Positions 12,483-23,092 of a stretch of DNA of 64,000 bases are shown piece after piece. The stretch lies in NCBI RefSeq assembly GCF_032854445.1, contig NC_088299.1, forward strand, positions 15,681,608 through 15,745,607, written 5' to 3'. The notes beneath the pieces are model-generated. The model was not told the origin of the DNA and did not search any database. It worked only from the letters and a program-made list of their open reading frames with translations. A program made the translations under genes and the position numbers. This DNA comes from Liolophura sinensis (taxonomy: Eukaryota; Mollusca; Polyplacophora; Chitonida; Chitonidae). Each line of letters starts with the position of its first letter. The first letter of the stretch is position 1.

Positions 12483-14857
12483 GAATTTCTGCTTGTAACA
12501 CAGCATATCTTTATGTACATGTAATGCTAGTGAACTTCTGCTTGTACATGCATGTAATGCCAGTGAATTTCTGCTTGTACGTGCATGAAATGCCAGTGAA
12601 CTTCTGCTTGTACATGCATGTAATGCCAGTGAATTTCTGCTTGTATGTACATGTAATGCCAGTGAACTTCTGCTTGTACATGCATGAAATGCCAGTGAAT
12701 TTCTGCTTGTACGTGCATGAAATGCCAGTGAACTTCTGCTTGTACATGCATGAAATGCCAGTGAATTTCTGCTTGTACGTGCATGAAATGCCAGTGAACT
12801 TCTGCTTGTACATGCATGAAATGCCAGTGAATTTCTGCTTGTACGTGCATGTAATGCCAGTGAATTTCTGCTTGTACATGCATGAAATGCCAGTGAATTT
12901 CTGCTTGTACGTGCATGTAATGCCAGTGAACTTCTGCTTGTACATGCATGTAATGCCAGTGAATTTCTGCTTGTACATGCATGTAATGCCAGTGAATTTC
13001 TGCTTGTACATGCATGTAATGCCAGTGAACTTCTGCTTGTACATGCATGTAATGCCAGTGAACTTCTGCTTGTACATGCATGTAATGCCAGTGAATTTCT
13101 GCTTGAACGTACATGTAATTCCAGTGAATTTCTGCTTGTACATGCATGTAATGCCAGTGAATTTCTGCTTGTACGTGCATGTAATGCCAGTGAATTTCTG
13201 CTTGTACATGCATGAAATGCCAGTGAATTTCTGCTTGTACGTGCATGTAATGCCAGTGAACTTCTGCTTGTACATGCATGTAATGCCAGTGAACTTCTGC
13301 TTGTACATGCATGTAATGCCAGTGAATTTCTGCTTGTACATGCATGAAATGCCAGTGAATTTCTGCTTGTACGTGCATGTAATGCCAGTGAATTTCTGCT
13401 TGTACATGCATGAAATGCCAGTGAATTTCTGCTTGTACGTGCATGTAATGCCAGTGAATTTCTGCTTGTACATGCATGTAATGCCAGTGAACTTCTGCTT
13501 GTACATGCATGTAATGCCAGTGAATTTCTGCTTGTACATGCATGTAATGCCAGTGAATTTCTGCTTGTACATGCATGTAATGCCAGTGAATTTCTGCTTG
13601 TACATGCATGTAATGCCAGTGAATTTCTGCTTGAACGTACATGTAATGCCAGTGAATTTCTGCTTGTACTTGCATGTAATGCCAGTGAATTTCTGCTTGT
13701 AGATGCATGTAATGCCAGTGAATTTCTGCTTGTACGTGCATGTAATGCTAGTGAATTTCTGCTTGTAGATGCATGTAATGCCAGTGAATTTCTGCTTGAA
13801 CGTACATGTAATGCCAGTGAATTTCTGCTTGAATGTACATGTAATGCCAGTGAATTTCTGCTTGAACGTACATGTAATGCCAGTGAATTTCTGCTTGAAT
13901 GTACATGTAATGCCAGTGAATTTCTGCTTGTACATGCATGTAATGCCAGTGAATTTCTGCTTGTACATGCATGTAATGCCAGTGAATTTCTGCTTGCACA
14001 TGCATGTAATGCCAGTGAATTTCTGCTTGTACATGCATGAAAAGCCAGTGAATTTCTGCTTGTACGTGCATGTAATGCTAGTGAATTTCTTCTTGTAGAT
14101 GCATGTAATGCCAGTGAATTTCTGCTTGTACATACATGTAATGCCAGTGAATTTCTGCTTGTACATGCATGTAAGGCCAGTGAATTTCTTCTTGCAGATG
14201 CATGAAATGCCAGTGAATTTCTGCTTGTACGTACATGTAATGCCAGTGAATTTCTGCTTGCACGTACATGAAATGCCAGTGAATTTCTGCTTGTACATAC
14301 ATGTAATGCCAGTGAATTTCTGCTTGTACATGCATGTAAGGCCAGTGAATTTCTTCTTGCAGATGCATGAAATGCCAGTGAATTTCTGCTTGTACGTACA
14401 TGTAATGCCAGTGAATTTCTGCTTGCACGTACATGTACCACGAATGAATTTCTGCTTGTACATTCATGTAACGCCAGTGACTTTCTGCTTGTACATTCAT
14501 GTAACGCCAGTGAATTTCTTCTTGTACGTACATGTACCACGAATGAATTTCTGCTTGTACGTACATGTACCACGAGTGAATTTCTGCTTGTAGATGCATG
14601 TAATGCCAGTGAATTTCTGCTTGTACATGCATGTAATGCCAGTGAATTTCTGCTTGTATGTACAAGTAATGCCAGTGAATTTCTGCTTGTACATGCATGT
14701 AATGCCAGTGAATTTCTGCTTGTACGTACATGAAATGCCAGTGAATTTCTGCTTGTACATTCATGTAATGCCAGTGAATTTCTGCTTGTATGTGCATGTA
14801 CCACGAGTGAATTTCTGCTTGTACATTCATGTAACGCCAGTGAATTTCTGCATGTGC
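12483..14857. repeat. 33-bp minisatellite with a palindrome in many units, about 72 copies
   Basis: The unit is TGCCAGTGAATTTCTGCTTG followed by TACATGCATGTAA. Many units contain the perfect 12-bp palindrome TACATGCATGTA; others carry TACGTGCATG or ACGTACATGT. The period is 11 codons and no frame meets a regular stop, which produces open frames up to about 800 codons on both strands. I judge them non-genic. Confidence 0.96.
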
Positions 14858-15439
14858 ATGTAATATCAGAGAACTCTGCTTTTACACAGCACCAGGCATG
14901 CATGCCTATTGTAATGTGTGTAAATCTTAGCTTTTGCAGAGCATGTCACCATATACAGGCATACATCGTAATACATGTACCTGTAAAATTTAGCTTGAAA
15001 GGAGCATGCCTACATACATGTAGCTTTTAAACTTTAGCTTTTTCACAGGAGGTGTACATAATAGACATTATAGTAAAAATAGTATATTTACCTACAGGTA
15101 CCATGTACACGTATAATGCCTCTATGACAACCGAAAATTTTAGCTAATTGCCTTAAGGAATAATTTCTACATCTAAAGGAACATCAAATCTGATCAGTTT
15201 TACACATGAATATGCTTGGAATCCAGTTTGGAAGAATCTGTATATAATACAGCTTACAAATACAAGTTATACATTTTGTTTGATACTGACTGATTCAATG
15301 TGGGCACGGAAGAATTTTTCCTGAAGATTGATTAATTTCCGTATTAGAAAATCGTAATTGTCCACAAAGTATCATTTGAAGACCGCTATTTGCCTTTAAA
15401 GGTGCATTTTTAACAGACTAAACTTAAGGTGAAATACAA
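14858..15439. other. Spacer between minisatellite blocks
   Basis: Unique AT-rich sequence with several degenerate TTTAGCTT...CATG units near 14920-15060 that look like decayed edges of the preceding array. No gene seen. Confidence 0.4.
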
Positions 15440-16495
15440 TGTGTGCAATGTGGATGCAAATGTGGAATGGAATGACTGTGTGAACTGATGTAAATGTGGA
15501 CTGGAGTGACTGTGCGAACTGATGTAAGTGTGAACTGGAGTGACTGAGCGGACTGATGCAAATGTGGACCGGAGTAACTGTATGGACTGATGTAAATGTG
15601 TACTGGAGAGACTGAGTGAACTGATGTAAATGTGGAATGGAATGACTGTATGAACTGATGTAAATGTGGGCTAAAATGACTGAGTGGACTGATGCAAATG
15701 TGGAATGGAGTGACTGTATGGACTGATGCAAATGTGCACTGGAATGACTGTATGGACTGACGTAAATGTGGACTGGAGTGACTGAGTGGAGTGACTGTAT
15801 GAACTGATGTAAATGTGGACTGGAGTGACTGAGTGGACTGATGCAAATGTGGAATGGAGTGACTGTATGGATTGGTGCAAATGTGGACTGGAGTGACCAT
15901 ATGGACTGATGGAAATGTGGCCTGGAATGACTGTATGGACTGATGGAAATGTGGCCTGGAATGACTGTATGGACTGATGTAAACATGGACTGGAGTGACT
16001 GAGTGGAGTGACTGTATGGACTGATGCAAATGTGGACTGGAGTGACTGAGTGGAGTGACTGTATGGACTGATGCAAATGTGGACTGGAGTGACTGAGTGG
16101 AGTGACTATGGACTGATGCAAATGTGGACTGGAGTAGCTGTATGCACTGATGCAAATGTGCATTGGAGTGACTGTATGGACTAATGTAAATGTGGACTGG
16201 AGAAACTGTGTGAAAGATGCAAATGTGGACTGGAGAAACTGTGTAGACAGATGCAAATGTGAACTGAAAATTAACTGTCTGAATGATGCAAATGTTTGTT
16301 GGAGTGACTGTATGTTGTATGGACTGATGCAAATGTGGAATGGAAGTGACTGTATGGACTAAAGTAAAAACGTGGACTGGAGTGACTGCATGAACTGATG
16401 TAAATGTGGACTGGAGTGACTGTATGGACTAAAGTAAATGTGAACTGGAGTGACTGCATGGACTAAAGTAAATGTGGACTGGAGTGACATATTAA
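15440..16495 (+). repeat. 34-bp minisatellite, family D, copy block 2
   Basis: The same GATGCAAATGTGGACTGGAG unit as at 11.9 kb, direct orientation, about 28 copies. It includes longer composite units where TGACTGAGTGGAG is inserted (15780-16110), giving a higher-order period. Confidence 0.92.
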
Positions 16496-17344
16496 CTCAT
16501 GCAAATGAGTCTGTACTGATTGGAATTTTTGACTGCAGGAAATGTGTGGATTGATGCAGGTTACAATTAGAGTGCCTGCATGAATTTGAGTGACTGTGGA
16601 TCACTGTTGAAACTGTGGCTTGAACTGACTTCTGACTGATGCAAATCCTTACATATAATTTGAATATATTAAAATTCTGTCCAAAAAGTCCCATATCACA
16701 CATAATTGTATTAGCACAGTATCAACAACAACTTGCTGACAAAATGAAAATTTACATCTGCCAACCACTGGCTTGTAACATCTACAACTGTCAGAAATCT
16801 CAGTGTTGAAAATGGGCTGTGCTTTCAGCCCATGAGCAGACCAAAAAGGAATAAGTAAGAATAAATTATGCACATACCTGCTGACGTAAAGCCATGCCCT
16901 TTGGGGTCAGGCCAAATCAACTTGGCTGATTTATACTACACTACATCTGCCACAGAGAGACAGGAAAGGGCTCAATGGGCATTTCTTCTTTAACTACAGT
17001 CAACACCTTAACAACCCCAGATATAAACACAAGGTACATTTCTCAAGAAAACAGGCCAGCACACGTTGTGATAAGCATATATTAACCCATATGTTCTTGT
17101 TCTCAGATATGCTGTGTTAATAACCTGAAATGCATGGAGTGTGAAGACTCCTAAAGCACTGGCATGTAAGCAAATTTGGTTTACAACTGTGTGCTCATCT
17201 GTCTGTGGAAGATTTCACCATGTGCTTACAGCTAGTCAATGAAGACCAGTGTTTGGGAGGCTCCAGTGGGGTGGGGACATTTACAATCAATCCAGGACAC
17301 ATTCACAGAATCCAGTTGTTCATTATACTCTAGTCCACAGGTGA
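16496..17344. other. Non-coding spacer
   Basis: Decaying family-D units up to about 16645 (GACTGATGCAAAT at 16634), then unique sequence. No gene recognised. Confidence 0.4.
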
Positions 17345-17940
17345 ATAAATCCACAAATGTCCACATTCACATCAATGCACAAATCTAGTGTGTCCACATT
17401 ACATCAATGGAAAAGGCAGAGCAGTATGTCCACATTTACATCAGTGCACAAATCACTCCAGTATATCCACATTTACATCAATGCCAAAGTCTCTCCAGTC
17501 GAGCCCACATTTACATCAACGCACAAATCACTCCAGTATATCCACATTTACATCAATGCCAAAGTCTCTCTCAGTCGAGCCCACATTTACATCAACGCAC
17601 AAATCACTCCAGTATATCCACATTTACATCAATGCCAAAGTCTCTCCAGTCGAGGCCCACATTTACATCAACGCACAAATCACTCCAGTATGTCCACATT
17701 TACATCAATGCCAAAGTCTCTCCAGTCAAGCTCACATTTACATCAATGCACAAATCACTTCAGCTTGCATTTATATCAATGCACAAATCACTCCTGCCCA
17801 CATTTACATATATCCACAAGTTACCCCAGTATGTCCACATTTACATCCACACACAAATGTGGACTAGTCCACAATCACATCAATCCACAAATTACTCCAG
17901 CCCATATTTGCACACCCCTGTCCACATTGCATCAATGAAT
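17345..17940 (-). repeat. Family D minisatellite in inverted orientation
   Basis: Units contain TCCACATTTACATCAATGCA and CACTCCAGTA, the reverse complement of the TGGAGT...GATGTAAATGTGGA core at 11.9 and 15.4 kb. Units alternate between CACAAATCACTCCAGTA and CCAAAGTCTCTCCAGTC, a two-unit higher-order repeat of about 70 bp. Confidence 0.88.
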
Positions 17941-19968
17941 TAAGTCACCCCCTCCCTCAATGTACATTTGCTCATATTTGTACCAATCCACACAGTCATG
18001 TAAATATCATCACTAAACATGAACAAATTAGTTTAAAGTTTATTTCTCTCTGTTAAAACTCCATGTAGCCTGATTAACTCATCAATACCAGTAGACTACA
18101 CGTACACGTACAATGTACATGTATGTGGTAGTTTTTATTGACAAGTAACTATTAGCTGTGAATAAAAGCAATGCAGATCTATGACTGCAAGTAATCAGGG
18201 TTTGAGAGAAAAATATCACTTTTTCAGCTACATGAACAAGTAAGTGTTTGTCTCAGTTCACAATGTGAGACAAAAAGAATGTTATAAGGACGCTGGTGGG
18301 TTGTCACTCTGTCTGACCTTCCACATATGCCAGGCAATCAGGGCTGTGTTTTATGCCAATACAGTGCATGTATTAAACATACAAAATCTAGAAGTTGTGT
18401 GCCCCAAATAATAGGGAACTCTAGGTTTGACTGGGTACACACCCTCCACTCCACTGTTTACAGATCTACCGTTCTACAGCTGCATGCAGCTTGTCTGATC
18501 GTGCCCTATATGCACATGTAGCTCTCACATCTATTCCCCAGTGCAGGGTCAATATTACCCACGTACATGCTGCCTATGCTTACATTTATTATGTTTTGAA
18601 GAACTTACAAAAATATCTAAAATGGAGGATCTAGTTTAGCAAACTCAAACAAACCTCAATTAATAAACTGTACCGTTCGTCTCTTTTTTATGGTTTATGG
18701 TAAACTCCGTATATACTGTACATGTACAAGCGCCAAAACTGTTGAAAAAATATTAGAAGGATTTAATAACACTGATAGATGTTTGTACAGGTATGTGCGT
18801 CAAGACAAGACTGTCAACTAGTGGCTCTGTGGGATATGTAGGGTACGCATGTACAGTGTAATTATATATACAATGCCATGGAGCTGTTAGTCCAAACAAT
18901 GATTGCACCTTACATGTAATTATACTGGTCATAACTATTACTAATGCAATACTGTTTTTGATTTATACACCGGTGAAATGCTTACATTGTTTTTACTTTT
19001 ATCGATTTTCTGTTATCTTACTGTTTTCTTTCTTGCGTTATGACTTTCTTTTCACACAGACTAACCGCAGTAGAAAATTTCTCTACACATACATTCTGAA
19101 TCTGAACTTCATATAAACAGTACACTACAGATATATACATACATGTAGGTGTCAATGCATGATGGGAAAGGTGTCATCAGGTGTCCATGCATACTGCAAA
19201 AGGTGTCCTGAAGATGACACATACAATTTTCTCGAAATATTGAAACCTCAAATATTCGACTTCTCAGTGTTTTCTGAAGTATCTATGCTTTTGCGCCATA
19301 TGCTAAGTTTATTGAAGGATCCACACGTTTTTAAGTGTCTATGAATGTATTACGTGTAGTTCCAAAGTCCAGGCATATCCTATGAACAAATCAAGTGATA
19401 AAACCAACAGTTGCATTATTTTGATTAACAAATCCACGTCTACATGTAGATTCCAGTTGGCCAACACAACAGAAGAGCTTTAGGATGTTATATACTTCAT
19501 AACATGCATGTGGTCATCAGGCATCTTGACCGATTTCTTAGCACCACATATCTAGGTCAAACATCATCTGAATTAGGTACGATTATTCACCATAAGTTTC
19601 TTGAATGGAATACCAGTGCTTCCACTATTGCCCTGGTTGTGTTAACAAACACAATCGGCTGCCTCAAACCTAGTGATAGATCCCACTATTGACCTACATG
19701 TAGTTATGCGTTTAATGACAAGTCAGAAAGGTTAGGCTATGAAGTGTTTGGCAAATATTTACATCCTTGCACAGAAACATTTAAAGTATAGCCATGAAGG
19801 TCGTAGCCATGAAAACTAGGGTGAACAAAGGCTGTGGCACAGATAAGACATACAACTGTGAATAGTGAAGTCAATGTAAAGTCTACTATATCTGTTTATG
19901 TAATTTTGTAAGCATGTGTGTTACTTGTACTTGTAGGTTAATTAGTACATGTTTGTTTATTTATTGAA
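17941..19968. other. Non-coding interval, no gene recognised
   Basis: AT-rich unique sequence with many ACATGTA words. No exon or RNA gene recognised. Confidence 0.4.
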
Positions 19969-20106
19969 GGTCTGACAGCAACCTGCGGATGGTTGTGGGT
20001 TTTTCCCGGGCTCTGACGGTTTCCTCCCTCCACAATGTTGGCCGCCGTTGTATAAGTGAAATATTTTTGAGCATGGCATAAAACACCAATCAAATAAATA
20101 AAAAAG
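19969..20106 (+). mobile_element. tRNA-derived SINE, 5'-truncated
   Basis: Begins GGTCTGACAGCAACCTGCGG and ends CACCAATCAAATAAATAAA. It retains the middle and 3' part of the family consensus but lacks the tRNA-like head. Confidence 0.85.
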
Positions 20107-20107
20107 G

Positions 20108-20352
20108 TTTTTTTATTTATTTATTTGATTGGAGGCTTTTGCCGTACTCAAGAATATTTCACTTATACGACGGCAGCCAACATTATGGTTGGAAATAACA
20201 ACCTTCCACAGGTTAGCATGGTTGCTGAAAGACCTTGCTACTTTACAGCTGGGGAGGAAGCCAGCATGAGCTGGACTTGAACTCACAGTGACCACATTTG
20301 TTAGAGGTTCCTGGGTCACTGCGCCCCCATTGGCGTGCTAACCACCTTGGCT
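20108..20352 (-). mobile_element. tRNA-derived SINE, near full length, inverted to its neighbour
   Basis: The minus-strand copy starts with the tail (TTTATTTATTTGATTGG) and runs to the degraded tRNA head near GCTAACCACCTTGGCT. It sits tail-to-tail with the plus-strand copy ending at 20106. Confidence 0.85.
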
Positions 20353-20814
20353 ATACACATACAATGACATGTACATGTATGTAAGCCATACACATGCTCC
20401 CTCGTTTAAAACATAGATATACTGTCCCTTCTCTATAATGATCAGGGTTTAGTCTAACAATAGAGATACAATGCACAGCACATACATGTATAAATAAAAA
20501 GTAAAGGTTATGAGAAATTTGAGGCACCCAGAATGACCTAAAATTTCGTCCACAAAGATGCATTCTTAGAGGCAAATAAATAACAAAATATTATTTTTGG
20601 TGCTTAAATTTACAATTTCCCAAAATATCATCCCATGTTCCAAGCAAATCTCAACACACGTTTCTAAGATCAATAGATCTCTTAGAATCAGGAAAAATGG
20701 GTTAGTCTTGGACGAAATGTAAGATCATTTAGGGTAGCTCACTGCTTTAAGTTATGAGGGACCTAGGGCAGTTTCCTGCTTAGAGTTACCAGACACGGGT
20801 TGGAATATCGAGTT
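20353..20814. other. Short non-coding spacer
   Basis: Unique AT-rich sequence; no gene recognised. Confidence 0.4.
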
Positions 20815-21915
20815 TACCCTGGGTTCTCCAGTTTCCTCCACCTAAAAGGGCCATTGAATTACCCCGGGTTCTCCACTTTCCTCCACCTAAAGGGCCATTG
20901 AATTACTCCTGGTTCTCCAATTTCCGCCACCTAAAAGGGCCATTGAATTACACTGGGTTCTCCACTTTCCTCCACCTAAAGGGCCATTGAATTACACTGG
21001 GTTCTCCAGTTTCCTCCACCTAAAGGGCCACTGAATTACTCTGGGTTCTCCACTTTCTTCCACCTAAAAGGGCCATTGAATTACACTGGGTTCTCCACTT
21101 TCCTCCACCTAAAAGGGCCATTGAATTACTCCGGGTTCTCCAGTTTCCTCCACCTAAAGGGCCACTGAATTACTCCGGGTTCTCCACTCCTCCACCTAAA
21201 AGGGCCATTGAATTACACTGGGTTCTCCACTTTCCTCCACCTAAAGGGCCATTGAATTACACTGGGTTCTCCAGTTTCCTCCACCTAAAGGGCCACTGAA
21301 TTACTCTGGGTTCTCCAGTTTCCTCCACCTAAAAGGGCAACTGAATTATTCTGGGTCCTCCAGTTTCCTCCACCTAAAAGGGCCACTGAATTACCCTGGG
21401 TTCTCCAGTTTCCTCCACCTAAAAGGGCACTGAATTACTCTGGGTCCTCCAGTTTTCTTGACCTAAAAAGGGCACTGGTTTACTCTGGATTCTCCAGTTT
21501 TTTTTACCTAAAAGGGGCACTGGTTTCCTCTGGGTTCTCCAGTTTTCTTCATCTAAAAGGGGTACTGGTTTGCTCTGGGTTCTCCAGTTTCCTCAACCTA
21601 AAAGGGGCACTGGTTTCCTCTGGGTTCTCCAGTTTTCTTCATCTAAAAGGGGTACTGGTTTGCTCTGGGTTCTCCAGTTTCCTCAACCTAAAAGGGGCAG
21701 TGGTTTATTCTGGGTTCTCCAGTTTTCTTCATCTAAAAGGGATACTGGTTTACTCTGGGTTCTCCAGTTTCCTCCACTTAAATGGGACACTGGTTTATTC
21801 TGGGTCCTCCAGTTTCCTTCACCTAAAAGGTGCACTGGTTTACTCTGGGTTTTTCCACTTCCTAAACCTAAAAGGGGCACTGGTTTACTCTGGGTTCTCC
21901 AGTTTCTCCAAATAA
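20815..21915 (+). repeat. 44-45-bp minisatellite, about 25 copies, ending in SINE tail
   Basis: The core is GGGTTCTCCAGTTTCCTCCA followed by CCTAAAAGGGCCATTGAATT. Units right of about 21440 carry GGGGCACTGGTTTACTCT instead, so two subfamilies are blocked. The core resembles the GCTCTGCCCGGTTTCCTCC segment of the resident SINE. Confidence 0.93.
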
Positions 21916-21988
21916 ATAACCTGGCTGCAATTGTATAAACTGTCAGATTACATCTTAAAACACCAATCAAATAAATAAATAAATAAAT
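21905..21988 (+). mobile_element. SINE 3' tail fragment at the end of the minisatellite
   Basis: CTGGCTGCAATTGTATAAAC, then AAAACACCAATCAAATAAAT and a further AAAT run. This is the SINE tail in the same orientation and order expected if the adjacent array expanded inside a SINE. Confidence 0.7.
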
Positions 21989-22195
21989 CATTCAAGACCA
22001 AGGGTTAACAAAGAACGAAAAAAGGCCTTTTTTCTCAATCCATCAGACCTGTGCAAAAACTTACAACCATGGATGACCTGAGATTTCTGGGCAGAAACCT
22101 AACACACATGTATTTTCTTGCAGCAACAAGAAGGAATTGTAGATTGTGTGTAAACTATTGACAGAAAAAGACAAAAAAAAAAGACAAAGCCTTAC
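21989..22195. other. Intron start of the ZMAT3-like gene
   Basis: Minus-strand sequence immediately after the 22195 donor. It is A-rich on the plus strand and no exon is seen. Confidence 0.4.
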
Positions 22196-22959
22196 CTCTT
22201 CTGACGCAGATGACTGGTCGGCAAGTTTCTCATCATCCATTATCAGGGTCTTGGAAGAGGCATCTGTGGCAGAGTCAACCAGCTTGGATTTGGGTAGATC
22301 AGTGCTTTTTGCTTCAGCATCTTTAACAAACAGCCTAACCTTCTTTGCATGGCTTTTACCACTATAATGCTGCTGGGCTTGATTTGGAGCATTAAGAAAA
22401 GCATTGCAAAGTTTGCAAAACAATGGTTGCATTAAGCTCTTCAGCAGTTTTTCAAGCTCTGAAGGAAGATTATTTGTGGACATGTCCAGGTCCAGGACAA
22501 CAGGAGTTACCGAGTTTTCTTTTTCAGAGTGATCTGACATGGTGCTGGTCTTTGGCAAATCCCCTGTTTCTCTCGCTTTAGGACAGGTGTTTGACCCTCC
22601 ATCCTCAGTCACCTGCCCTTGCCTGAAGTCAGTGGTATCATGAGGAGGAGGAAGCCAAAAGCCATTTCCTGGTGACCTCAGGGGTAGTGGTCTGGGTGAA
22701 GCAAAGGAGCTGCGGTGGGATGCCCTCTCCTGCTGACACGGTTGTCCCACCCCAGGGGGTGGTGGTGGAGGCACATAGCGCTGGCGGATAGCTGGGCAGT
22801 GTTGTGGGGTGAATGGTGGGCGTGCTAAAGGCTGTGGGGGTGGGGGTCTGGGGTCTGATGGGGGTCCATATGGCTGGGTCCTCTGAGGGTGGCTCTGGTA
22901 ATCAAACCCGCTTGTGCTTTGAATAAATTGGCCCTGCTGTCCGGCATTGAGCACAAATT
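22196..22959 (-). CDS. ZMAT3: ZMAT3-like matrin-type zinc-finger protein, exon with first finger (partial gene)
   Basis: A 764-nt exon on the minus strand. The acceptor is CTGTCAACAG just above 22959 and the donor GTAAGG just below 22196. It enters with two bases of a split codon and gives 254 full codons. The N-terminal half is proline-rich, with a PPPPPP run in the first third. A U1/matrin-type finger follows at exon residues 181-203: FCKLCNAFLNAPNQAQQHY, then SGKSHAKKVR, spaced C-x2-C-x12-H-x5-H (C181, C184, H197, H203). This closely resembles finger 1 of human ZMAT3/Wig-1, a p53-induced nuclear protein that binds double-stranded and AU-rich RNA; ZMAT3 also has PLYCKLCN preceded by LEELCK, like LEKLLKSLMQPLFCKLC here. 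Fingers 2 and 3 were not located. The extended proline-rich N-terminus is longer than in human. Divergent orientation to PIK3CA matches human ZMAT3. ZNF346 or ZMAT4 are less likely alternatives. Confidence 0.72.
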
Positions 22960-23014
22960 CTGTTGACAGAAACATGATATTAAGTTGTATGTTATATAGC
23001 GGTACACATATCAC

Positions 23015-23092
23015 CATAACAACCAGGAACGTTTGAATCATCCAGTCCCATTACTGACTCTCGCTCTTCAGACATTTTTTGCTCACCATAAT
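23015..23092 (-). CDS. Candidate upstream exon of the ZMAT3-like gene
   Basis: On the minus strand an acceptor (TTGATCAGTTCAG) ends at 23093. The following frame reads DYGEQKMSEERESVMGLDD and onward to TGT TAT G, with a GTGATA donor just below 23015. The phase (one base left over) fits the two-base entry of the exon at 22959. The ATG at 23075-23073 could be the start. The implied intron is only 55 bp, far shorter than others in the window, and the donor is weak, so this is tentative. Confidence 0.38.

Noticed and set aside
12450-14903. Open frames up to about 817 codons on both strands with Ser/His/Cys-rich repeats
   Set aside because: Pure translation of the 33-bp minisatellite in every frame. 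Opposite-strand frames are equally open, which a real repeat protein would not require.
15396-17943. Open frames of 150-300 codons rich in HLHQS / HIYIN-type repeats
   Set aside because: Translation of family-D minisatellites in both orientations; low complexity with no domain.
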